Positions 54,798-62,575 of a stretch of DNA of 64,000 nt are shown in pieces. Each line of letters starts with the position of its first letter. Position 1 is the stretch's first letter. The DNA is taken from positions 124,001-188,000 of the forward strand of contig NZ_JBLWTD010000001.1 of the NCBI RefSeq assembly GCF_048270265.1, given 5' to 3'. The notes beneath the pieces were generated by a model. That model saw nothing but the letters and a program-made list of their open reading frames with translations, was not told the DNA's origin and did not search any database. The DNA is from Maricaulis sp048270265 (lineage in GTDB: Bacteria > Pseudomonadota > Alphaproteobacteria > Caulobacterales > Maricaulaceae). A program made the translations under genes and the position numbers.

Positions 54798-55253
54798 ATG
54801 CGCCTGACCTCCTTCACCGATTTCGGCCTGCGCGCCCTGATGCGGATGGCCTCCGATCCTGACCGGGCCTATTCCACGGCGGAACTGGCCGATGAATTCG
54901 ACCTGTCACGGCATCATCTCACCAAGATCATGGCGAGCCTGGCCCAGGCCGGAATCGTGATGACACGGCGCGGCGGTGGCGGTGGGGCCCGCCTGGCCCG
55001 GCCCGCCGGCCAGATCGGTCTGGGCGATATCATCCGCGTGCTGGAAGGCGACCAGGCGCTGGTCAATTGCTTCGCTGCCGATGGTGGCAATTGCTCGATC
55101 ACGCCGCATTGCCGCCTCAAGACCCGCCTGCGCGAGGCCGAGACGGCCTTTCTGACCGAGCTTGACCGGTCCACCCTGGCCGATGTCGCGCTGCCATCGC
55201 TGGCCGGTATCGCCGATCCCCAACCCGCAACAGGAGACCCAAGGCATGGATAA
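54798..55253 (+). CDS. Rrf2 family Fe-S regulator, NsrR-like
   Basis: 151 residues. N-terminal winged helix MRLTSFTDFGLRALMRMAS with recognition helix SRHHLTKIMASLAQAG; three Cys at 91, 99 and 105 (LVNCFAADGGNCSITPHCRLK) in the pattern C-x7-C-x5-C that holds an iron-sulfur cluster in NsrR (nitric-oxide sensor). The first gap is two residues longer than the C-x5-C I expect in E. coli NsrR. It precedes the complete class II ribonucleotide reductase in the same direction, 183 nt away. Confidence 0.88.
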   Translation: MRLTSFTDFGLRALMRMASDPDRAYSTAELADEFDLSRHHLTKIMASLAQAGIVMTRRGGGGGARLARPAGQIGLGDIIRVLEGDQALVNCFAADGGNCSITPHCRLKTRLREAETAFLTELDRSTLADVALPSLAGIADPQPATGDPRHG

Positions 55254-55347
55254 CTGGCTTTCCGCCCTGATCGCGGTCAGCGCCGTGATCGCCACCCGTT
55301 TCGCCACCATCTCCGCGGCGAACAACTACTGGTCTGCGTCAAGATGA
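55246..55347 (+). CDS. Possible 33-residue membrane peptide
   Basis: ATG 55246 lies inside the end of the Rrf2 gene (8-nt overlap), with AGGAG 9 nt upstream, and reads MDNWLSALIAVSAVIATRFATISAANNYW to TGA 55345-55347. One hydrophobic helix (about 4-25). The good ribosome binding site and coupling argue for translation; the short length and lack of known relatives argue for caution. It could be a leader peptide for nrdJ or a remnant. Confidence 0.4.
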   Translation: MDNWLSALIAVSAVIATRFATISAANNYWSASR

Positions 55348-55436
55348 CCCTCAATCCGGGCATTCAACGGGCCCGGAACCTCGTATATTTCGCCCCCGCG
55401 CCTGATTTTCAGGCCCGCACCTGACACGAGAGCACC

Positions 55437-57734
55437 ATGATCGCCCTGCAAAAAATCTCGACCGATATCTGGGACATGAAATACCGGTTCAAGAGCGGCG
55501 AGAGCGGGGTGGTCGACAAGACCATCGAGGACACGTGGGACCGGGTCGCCACGGCGCTGTCGCGCTGCGAGGGCAAGAAGGCGGCGCATTGGAAGCGCGA
55601 ATTCCGGCGCGCGCTGGAGGATTTCCGCTTCCTCCCGGCCGGCCGCATCGTGTCCGGCGCCGGTACCGGCCGCAATGTGACCCTGTTCAACTGTTTCGTG
55701 ATGGGCACCATCCCCGACAGCCTGGGCGGGATTTTCGACATGTTGCGCGAAGCGGCGTTGACGATGCAGCAGGGCGGCGGCATCGGCTATGATTTCTCCA
55801 CCATCCGGCCGAAGGGCGATCATGTTGCCGGCGTCGATGCCGATGCCAGCGGACCTCTGAGCTTCATGGATGTGTGGGATGCGATGTGCCGCACCATCAT
55901 GAGCGCCGGCTCGCGCCGCGGCGCGATGATGGGGGTGATGCGCGACCACCACCCCGATATTCTCGCCTTCATCGAGGCCAAGCGGGACCAGGCGCGCCTG
56001 CGCAATTTCAATCTCTCCGTCCTCGTCAGCGATGCCCTGATCGAGGCCGTCGACAAGGACGCCGACTGGCCGCTGCATTTCAACGGCAAGGTCCACACCA
56101 CCCTGCGCGCGCGCGATCTCTGGGACGCGATCATGCAGGCGACCTATGACTGCGCCGAGCCGGGCGTGATCTTCATCGACCGCATCAACCAGACCAATAA
56201 CCTGTCCTGGCTGGAAACGATTGCCGCGACCAATCCCTGCGGTGAACAGCCGCTGCCGCCCTATGGCGCTTGCCTGCTCGGATCGGTCAATCTCAGCCGT
56301 TTCGTGTCGGAGCCTTTCACCGAGGCCGCCGATATCGACCCGGAAGCCCTGAAAACCTGCGTCGCGACCGCGGTGCGGATGATGGACAATGTGGTTGATG
56401 TCAGCAATTTCCCGCTCGAGAAACAGCGCGAGGAGGCCTTCAACAAGCGCCGGCTCGGCCTCGGCGTGACCGGGCTGGGCGATGCCCTCATCATGTGCGG
56501 CATTCGCTATGGCTCCGACGATGCGGTCGCGGCGGTTGATCGCTGGCTCGGCCTGATCGCCAACGAGGCCTATCGCACCAGCGCCCTGCTGGCCGCCGAG
56601 AAGGGGGCTTTCCCGCTCTATGAGGCGGAGCATTATCTCAAGGCGCCGATGATCCAGGCCCTGGACGAGGATGTCCGCGCCCTGATCGCCGAACATGGCA
56701 TCCGCAACAGCCATCTCACCTCGATCGCCCCGACCGGCACCATCTCGCTCTATGCCAACAATACCAGCGGCGGCGTCGAGCCGGTGTTCGGTTATGTCTT
56801 CAACCGCAAGGTCCTGCAGCCCGACGGCTCGCGTATCGAGGAGCCGGTCCAGGACTTCGCCTATCTCACCTTCCGCGCCCTGTTCGGGGAGGAGGCGGCG
56901 CTGCCGGACTATTTCGTCGAGGCGGACGGGCTGACCCCGCGCGAGCATGTCGTGATGCAGGCGGCGGCGCAGAAATGGGTCGACAGTTCGATCTCCAAGA
57001 CCATCAACCTGCCGCGCGATATCGATTTCGAGGCCTTCAAGTCGGTCTACCGGCTGGCCTATGATCTGGGCTGCAAGGGCTGCACGACCTACCGGCCCAA
57101 TGACATCACCGGTTCGGTCCTGTCCAAGCCCGAAGCGCCGGCGGCCGCGGCCTCAAGCGCCGGTGCCACACCGGCCGGCTTCATGAACCGGCCCGAGGAA
57201 TTGCCCGGGCAGACCTACAAGATCCGCTGGCCGCAAAGCGAGCATGCGATCTATGTCACCATCAATGATATTCTCGAGACCCGCGAAAGCGCCGATGGCG
57301 AGACCGTCACCACACGGCGGCCCTTCGAGATTTTCATCAATTCCAAGAATATGGATCACTACGCCTGGACCCTGGCGCTGACGCGGATGATCTCCGCCGT
57401 GTTCCGGCGTGGCGGCGATGTCCGCTTTGTCGCCGAGGAACTCGGCGCCGTGTTCGATCCCCAGGGCGGCGCCTTCGTCAATGGCCGCTATGAGCCGAGC
57501 CTTCTGGCGGTGATCGGCGGCGTCATCGAACGCCATCTCAATACGCTCGAGGGCGCCGGGGCGCCGGTGACGATCGTGCCCGAGGCACAGCGCGCAGCGG
57601 CGGGCAGGGCCGAGGTCGAGGCCGTCGCCGGACGTCCGACGGAGCCGCTCTGCCCGAAATGCCATCAACCCACCATCCGCAAGCTGGAGGGCTGTAATAC
57701 CTGCACCAGCTGCGGCTATTCCAAGTGCAGCTGA
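55437..57734 (+). CDS. nrdJ: Adenosylcobalamin-dependent ribonucleotide reductase (class II), complete
   Basis: Converts ribonucleotides to deoxyribonucleotides with a B12-generated thiyl radical, so works with or without oxygen; 765 residues. Active-site set visible: Cys86 (LFNCFVMG) and Cys279 (GACLLGSVNL) as redox pair, Cys268 and Glu270 in NPCGEQPL. The SSISKTINLP loop and the TSCPD domain (about 590-710, YKIRWPQSEHAIYVTIND) are intact, and the C-terminal zinc/redox tail CPKC ... CNTCTSCGYSKCS is complete. It lies behind an NsrR-like gene and ahead of a DUF6522-like gene. No cobalamin riboswitch is apparent upstream. Confidence 0.95.
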   Translation: MIALQKISTDIWDMKYRFKSGESGVVDKTIEDTWDRVATALSRCEGKKAAHWKREFRRALEDFRFLPAGRIVSGAGTGRNVTLFNCFVMGTIPDSLGGIFDMLREAALTMQQGGGIGYDFSTIRPKGDHVAGVDADASGPLSFMDVWDAMCRTIMSAGSRRGAMMGVMRDHHPDILAFIEAKRDQARLRNFNLSVLVSDALIEAVDKDADWPLHFNGKVHTTLRARDLWDAIMQATYDCAEPGVIFIDRINQTNNLSWLETIAATNPCGEQPLPPYGACLLGSVNLSRFVSEPFTEAADIDPEALKTCVATAVRMMDNVVDVSNFPLEKQREEAFNKRRLGLGVTGLGDALIMCGIRYGSDDAVAAVDRWLGLIANEAYRTSALLAAEKGAFPLYEAEHYLKAPMIQALDEDVRALIAEHGIRNSHLTSIAPTGTISLYANNTSGGVEPVFGYVFNRKVLQPDGSRIEEPVQDFAYLTFRALFGEEAALPDYFVEADGLTPREHVVMQAAAQKWVDSSISKTINLPRDIDFEAFKSVYRLAYDLGCKGCTTYRPNDITGSVLSKPEAPAAAASSAGATPAGFMNRPEELPGQTYKIRWPQSEHAIYVTINDILETRESADGETVTTRRPFEIFINSKNMDHYAWTLALTRMISAVFRRGGDVRFVAEELGAVFDPQGGAFVNGRYEPSLLAVIGGVIERHLNTLEGAGAPVTIVPEAQRAAAGRAEVEAVAGRPTEPLCPKCHQPTIRKLEGCNTCTSCGYSKCS

Positions 57735-57741
57735 GGCCGCG

Positions 57742-58032
57742 ATGAGCCCGGTCACCATCACCGCCGGAGACTTCACCGTCGATGCCGGCCTGCTCGCGGG
57801 CGCCTTCGGCCTCGACCATGACGCGGTGAAGGCCAGGATGCGCGCCGGCGAGATCACCAGCGCCTGCGCCACCGGCGTCGGCGAGGATGCGGGCCGCTTC
57901 CAGCTCACCTTCCGCTATCAGGCCCGCGCCTTGAGGCTGATTGTCGATGAGAGCGGGGCCGTGCTGTCGAAGGCGATGGAGATCGACGGGCGCCGGCGCA
58001 AGCCTGCGGTCACCGGCGCTGCCGGGGGATAG
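57742..58032 (+). CDS. DUF6522-like small protein
   Basis: 96 residues, starting 7 nt after nrdJ. Segments LLAGAFGLDHDAVKARMRAGEITSACATGVGEDAGRFQLTFRYQARALRLIVDESG look like the DUF6522 family as I remember it; function unknown. Its single Cys and compact size suggest a small soluble domain. Cotranscription with nrdJ is likely. The family name is the less certain part. Confidence 0.75.
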   Translation: MSPVTITAGDFTVDAGLLAGAFGLDHDAVKARMRAGEITSACATGVGEDAGRFQLTFRYQARALRLIVDESGAVLSKAMEIDGRRRKPAVTGAAGG

Positions 58033-58778
58033 GCATAGCGAGCAGGCCCTCATTCCCGGGCGATGTTCCGAAAATAATGGCGGCAGGCACCCGTTTCCCC
58101 AAGCCAGGTATCTATAAGACCGGTTGAATTCCCAATCCTGCCCCGGCTGAATCCCGGCATGGTTTTCGGGGCGGGGTCTGGCCGCTCGGGCCGGATGAAA
58201 ACTCACCCGGCGGACAGGGGCGTCCTCTGCCTTCCCTGGGGGAAGCCCGGCTTCGGTCAATGCCGGACTCCTTCGTCGGCCCATCCAATCCGCCCCAATC
58301 CCATCTGCGCTATAATCGGGCGAAATTCGCTCTTTGACATCGTTGGCCCGTCAAGACTTCTCGCCTCCGGCCGTGAGAGTGAATGGTCGCCGGTGACAGT
58401 CTGCCACGACCCTGCCATCCAGGAATCGCCTGTTCCCTTGCGGCTCCACGGCTCCCGTCGGGGCAATGGCAGACTGGCAGACAGTGCGTCCCGTTTCACA
58501 TAATCCTGTTCATCTTCGATGAGGGGCCGGGGTCTTTGATACATATCCCTTTCGGCCTGCATCCGCCCGTCGCTGTCCTCACCATTCCCCCGCATCCGGC
58601 ATCAGCGCGCCGCGCTCTCGGCATCCTCGCTATCCGTCAATGGTAACGGGCGCGGGACCGGGGGGCTGCGGCGGCAGCCACGCAACTGCACCATTTCCCC
58701 CCGAATCCTTGACAGAACGCCCTGGTCACCGGCATGTCGCGGCAACTCCATTCACGCTCATTGCGGACCTTGAAAACC
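58033..58778. other. 746-nt spacer before aspS, no gene seen
   Basis: The frames here lack ribosome binding sites, and their predicted products look like noncoding translation (Arg/Pro/Ser-rich). A candidate aspS promoter is TTGACA at 58709-58714 with GCATGT at 58732-58737 (17-nt spacing, weak -10). No tRNA, riboswitch or strong terminator was recognised. This is the longest noncoding stretch in the window and could hide an untranslated RNA. Confidence 0.5.
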
Positions 58779-60596
58779 ATGCACGCTTATCGCTCCCATA
58801 CCTGTGGCCAGCTTCGCCCGAGTGAAGTCGGCCAGACGGCCCGGATTTCCGGCTGGATCCACCGCAAGCGCGACCATGGTGGCCTGCTCTTCATCGATCT
58901 GCGCGATCATTACGGCATCACCCAGTGTGTGCTCGAGCCGGAGAGCGAGCATTTCGAACGGCTGGAGCGTCTGCGCGTCGAAAGCGTTGTCACCATTACC
59001 GGTGAAGTCGTGGCGCGCGATGACGAGGCGGTGAACCCCAATCTGCCGACCGGCGGCATTGAAGTGCGCGTGCGCGATCTCGCCGTGCAGTCGGAAGCGG
59101 AGGAGCTGCCGCTGCCCGTCTTCGGTGAGCCGGATTGGTCCGAAGAGGTTCGCCTCAAGCACCGCTATATCGATCTGCGCCGCGAAAGCCTGCACAAGCG
59201 CATCGTGTTGCGCTCCAAGATCATCGACTCGATCCGCCGCCGCATGGTCGATGAGGACTTCGTCGAATACCAGACGCCGATCCTCACCGCCTCCTCGCCG
59301 GAAGGCGCGCGCGATTTCCTCGTGCCGTCACGCCTGCATCCGGGCAAGTTCTATGCCCTGCCGCAGGCGCCGCAGCAGTTCAAACAGCTGATCATGGTCT
59401 CCGGCTTTGACCGCTATTTCCAGATCGCGCCATGCTTCCGCGATGAAGACGCCCGCGCCGACCGCGCACCGGGTGAATTCTACCAGCTCGACATGGAAAT
59501 GAGCTTCGCGACCCAGGAAGACGTGTTCAATGTCATCGAGCCGGTCCTCAAAGGCCTGTTCGACGAATTCGCTGATGGCCGCACCGTGCCGAACACGGCC
59601 TTTGAGCGCGTCACCTATGCCGACTCCATGGCCTGGTATGGCTCCGACAAGCCGGATCTGCGTAATCCGATCAAGATGAGCGATGTCACCGAGACCTTCC
59701 GCGGTTCCGGTTTCAAGGTCTTCGCCGGCATGATCGAGAAGAACCCCAAGGTCGCTGTCTGGGCTATTCCCGCCCCGACCGGCGGCAGCCGCGCTTTCTG
59801 TGACCGGATGAATTCCTGGGCCCAGAAAGATGGCCAGCCCGGCATGGGCTATATCTTCTGGCGCGAGACCGATGGCGTGCTCGAGGCCGCTGGCCCGGTT
59901 GCCAAGAATATCGGCGAGGAACGCACCGAGGCCCTGCGGGTTTCGCTCGATCTGAAGGCCGGCGATGCCGTCTTCTTCGCCGCTGGCGAGCCGAAAGCCT
60001 TTGCCAGCTTTGCCGGACGCGCCCGCGATGTCGTCGGCACCGAGCTCGACCTGTGCGAGAAGAATGTCTTCAAATTCTGCTGGATCGTCGATTTCCCGAT
60101 GTATGAGTGGGACGAAGACAACAAGAAGATCGATTTCTCGCACAACCCGTTCTCGATGCCGCAAATCTCGGCCGAGGAATTCCTCGCGATCGAGGAGGGC
60201 GATGATGAAACCCTGCTCGGCCTCAAGGCCTTCCAGTATGACATCGTCTGCAATGGTATCGAGCTGTCCTCCGGCGCGGTGCGCAACCACCGTCCCGATG
60301 TGATGCTGAAAGCCTTCGCCCATGCCGGCTATGACGCCGCCACCGTGGAAGAGGAATTTGGCGGCATGCTCAATGCCTTCCGCTATGGCGCTCCGCCACA
60401 CGCCGGTATCGCCCCGGGCGTCGACCGGATCGTGATGATCCTCGCCGGTGTCGACAATCTGCGCGAGATCGTGATGTTCCCGAAGGACCAGCAGGCGCGC
60501 GATCTGATGATGAACGCCCCGGCCGAAGTCGAGATGAAGCAATTGCGCGAACTGCACATCCGCAATGTGATCCCGGAAGCCAAGAAGACCAGCTAG
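58779..60596 (+). CDS. aspS: Aspartyl-tRNA synthetase
   Basis: Class II synthetase of 605 residues, bacterial type. N-terminal OB domain (RISGWIHRKRDHGGLLFIDLRDHYGITQ), motif 2 FRDEDARADRAPGEFYQLDMEMSF, a bacterial insertion domain (about 290-420), and motif 3 GIAPGVDRIVMILA. Alphaproteobacterial enzymes of this kind are often non-discriminating (charge tRNA-Asn as well). ATG 58779 gives MHAYRSHTCGQL; the upstream ATG 58734 has no Shine-Dalgarno. Confidence 0.97.
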   Translation: MHAYRSHTCGQLRPSEVGQTARISGWIHRKRDHGGLLFIDLRDHYGITQCVLEPESEHFERLERLRVESVVTITGEVVARDDEAVNPNLPTGGIEVRVRDLAVQSEAEELPLPVFGEPDWSEEVRLKHRYIDLRRESLHKRIVLRSKIIDSIRRRMVDEDFVEYQTPILTASSPEGARDFLVPSRLHPGKFYALPQAPQQFKQLIMVSGFDRYFQIAPCFRDEDARADRAPGEFYQLDMEMSFATQEDVFNVIEPVLKGLFDEFADGRTVPNTAFERVTYADSMAWYGSDKPDLRNPIKMSDVTETFRGSGFKVFAGMIEKNPKVAVWAIPAPTGGSRAFCDRMNSWAQKDGQPGMGYIFWRETDGVLEAAGPVAKNIGEERTEALRVSLDLKAGDAVFFAAGEPKAFASFAGRARDVVGTELDLCEKNVFKFCWIVDFPMYEWDEDNKKIDFSHNPFSMPQISAEEFLAIEEGDDETLLGLKAFQYDIVCNGIELSSGAVRNHRPDVMLKAFAHAGYDAATVEEEFGGMLNAFRYGAPPHAGIAPGVDRIVMILAGVDNLREIVMFPKDQQARDLMMNAPAEVEMKQLRELHIRNVIPEAKKTS

Positions 60597-60621
60597 GCCG
60601 GCTTGCCCGGACCCGAATGAC

Positions 60622-60652
60622 AAACGGCCGGAGAGCAATCTCCGGCCGTTTT
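60622..60652. terminator. Strong terminator hairpin after aspS
   Basis: Perfect 13-bp stem (60622-60634 with 60639-60651) with GCAA tetraloop and a TTTT run on the plus strand. It lies between aspS and the convergent pentapeptide gene and may serve both. Confidence 0.88.
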
Positions 60653-60670
60653 ATTGTGGGTTCTGCGGCG

Positions 60671-61930
60671 CTAGTGCTGCCGTTGTGGCTCAGGTGGCAG
60701 AGGCGGCTGGTGGGCCTCGTTTGGCGGCGGGACAATCCAGATATGGTTGTCGTCACGCCCGTGCAGCTCGATCGTGATGTCGCGTTGGTGCTGGCGCTCC
60801 CGCTCACGCAGGATTTCGGCACGCGACCGTTCGATCTCGGCCCGCGCCCGTTCCACCTCGGCCCTGGCCGCGGCGCGCTCGGCTTCCGCTGTCGCCGAGC
60901 TGCGTCCCTGCTGCACCCGGCTGATTTCCCGCTCCGCACGCGCAATGTCGCGCAGCGCAGCCGCGGAAATGCCGCGAAGGGTTTCGTCATCGAGGCCCTC
61001 GCCACGGATCCCGGATATCAGGCCATCGCCCTGCAAGAGTTGCACAATCTGTCCGTCATCAGTCTCGAACTGGACCGTCATGCTGCTGTCGCCGCTGCGG
61101 CTGACACGCCAGCCAAAACGGTATGAGTCGCCATTGTCGGCGACGGTGTTTGATCGCTGCCCACAGAGCGGCAGATCGAAGCCGCCATCGATCCGCGTCG
61201 CTTCGTCGCCACAGGCGCCGCGCATGGCTTCTTTCGACAGGCCGGTAATATCGGTGATGACGGCAGCGGTGAAATTGACCCCGCCCAGGTCGGCGCCGGT
61301 GAAGTTGACGCCTTCCAGGGCGGCATTCTCGAAACTGGCACCGCGCAGGTCGGCATCAAGGAAGCTGGCATCCGCGCCGGTGACGTCGGTGAAATTGGCC
61401 CCGTGCAGCAAGGCGCCGCGGAAATTGGCGTCTGAGATGCGTGATCGGAAGAAATTGGCCTGCCTGAGTGTGGCATTCGCAAACACGGCGTCTTCCAGCC
61501 GGCTGCCGATGAAGGTGGCGAACGCCATCTGCGTGTCGGTGAAATTTGTATCGTCCAGATCGGCGTCGGAAAAATTCACGCGCTCGATGCGGCTTTCGGT
61601 GAAGTCGGCGCCGCTCATGTCGGTGCGCAGGAAGGTGACGCCGCTCAGGCGGGAATGGGTGAGATTGGTGTCACTGAAATCGGTGTCGGTGAAACGGCTC
61701 TCGACGATGGTGGTGCCACCGAGTTCCGAGTCGGAGAAATCCGAGTCCACGAAATTGGCGCCGATGAAGATCGCGCCGGCCAGATTCTTGTCGGAGAAGT
61801 CGCAGGAATCGCACTCGCCGCCGATGGCGAGGCCGCGCCTTGGATGGTCGTCACCCAGTGCCCAGCCCGGCTGAGTGGAAATCAGCAGGCTCATGGCACC
61901 GAGGGCGAATATGGTGGCGGGGTTCCGCAT
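60671..61930 (-). CDS. Exported pentapeptide-repeat protein with coiled-coil tail
   Basis: 419 residues. Signal peptide ending near PGWA (residue 24), then about 40 pentapeptide repeats at roughly 40-235 (A-D-F/L-x-x type, for example ANFVDSDFSD, ADLRGASFEN), a Cys pair, then an Ala/Glu/Arg-rich coiled coil (about 320-375) and a Pro-rich end. Secretion sets it apart from cytoplasmic gyrase-protecting pentapeptide proteins; a periplasmic scaffold role is inferred only. A second such gene follows upstream on the same strand. Confidence 0.87.
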   Translation of the reverse strand: MRNPATIFALGAMSLLISTQPGWALGDDHPRRGLAIGGECDSCDFSDKNLAGAIFIGANFVDSDFSDSELGGTTIVESRFTDTDFSDTNLTHSRLSGVTFLRTDMSGADFTESRIERVNFSDADLDDTNFTDTQMAFATFIGSRLEDAVFANATLRQANFFRSRISDANFRGALLHGANFTDVTGADASFLDADLRGASFENAALEGVNFTGADLGGVNFTAAVITDITGLSKEAMRGACGDEATRIDGGFDLPLCGQRSNTVADNGDSYRFGWRVSRSGDSSMTVQFETDDGQIVQLLQGDGLISGIRGEGLDDETLRGISAAALRDIARAEREISRVQQGRSSATAEAERAAARAEVERARAEIERSRAEILRERERQHQRDITIELHGRDDNHIWIVPPPNEAHQPPLPPEPQRQH

Positions 61931-62025
61931 GTCTTGATGGATAGAACAGGATCCGGCTGGTGACGACTTAAATCACAGTAACCCGTAAGCAATCCTCGCC
62001 TGGCGGGCAAGATGGCGTCCCGGGA

Positions 62026-62517
62026 TCAGGGGCGGCAGGGCCGCACATGCAGGCCGGCCGGCAATTCGGTCGAGGCATCGCCGCAGGCCTGGTTGAGCTG
62101 GGACTGGGTCAGGCCGACAGCGAGCGCCATCTCAGCACCGGAAATATTGGCACCGGCCAGATTGGCGCCGCTCAGATTGGCACCGCCGAAATAGGCGCCG
62201 ACCATCACGGCGTGGCTCATATCGGCATTGCGGAAGGAGGCGCGGCTGAAACGGGCGCCGAACATATTGGCGACCGACAGATTGGCATTGTCGAATTTCG
62301 TCCGGTTCATGGTCGCGAGGGCCAGACTGGCCTGGCGCAGTCGCGAGCCGGACAGATCTAGATCGGGCAAGTCGAGATAGCTGAGCTCGGCCTGGAAGAG
62401 ATTGCAGCCGGGACAGGACTGACCCGCCTGGACACGGGCGATCTGTGCCCCGTCCTGGGCGTTTGCCGCAGCCGAGGCCGACAGGATAATCGCGATGGCA
62501 ACCAGAATTCGTTTCAT
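62026..62517 (-). CDS. Small exported pentapeptide-repeat protein
   Basis: 163 residues. Signal peptide MKRILVAIAIILSASAAANA, CPGCNLFQAELSYLDLPD, then about 17 pentapeptide repeats to about residue 140, and a C-terminal Cys pair (QACGDA ... RPC) that matches the corresponding region of the larger neighbour (GACGDE ... LPLCG). The two genes therefore share plan and probably origin. GGAG precedes ATG 62517. Confidence 0.85.
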   Translation of the reverse strand: MKRILVAIAIILSASAAANAQDGAQIARVQAGQSCPGCNLFQAELSYLDLPDLDLSGSRLRQASLALATMNRTKFDNANLSVANMFGARFSRASFRNADMSHAVMVGAYFGGANLSGANLAGANISGAEMALAVGLTQSQLNQACGDASTELPAGLHVRPCRP

Positions 62518-62575
62518 AATGAGGCGCTCCGAGCCTGAGGCAGGGCCCGATGCAAGCCGCACGCCGTTCCGGCGA

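Noticed and set aside
55254..55436. Search for a B12 riboswitch in the leader of the intact nrdJ
   Set aside because: No B12-box-like sequence seen; the space is short and partly covered by the small ORF.
58081..58200. Possible cobalamin riboswitch near the class II RNR (minus strand GGGAAACGGGTGCC)
   Set aside because: The B12 box and the CCCGC-AACTG core are missing, and it lies downstream of nrdJ with no minus-strand gene to control.
59328..60638. 436-codon open frame antisense to aspS
   Set aside because: Shadow frame of aspS; no ribosome binding site or domain.
60671..61930. Pentapeptide protein as a quinolone-resistance (Qnr-like) determinant
   Set aside because: It has a signal peptide and a coiled-coil tail, so it is not a cytoplasmic gyrase-binding protein of that kind.
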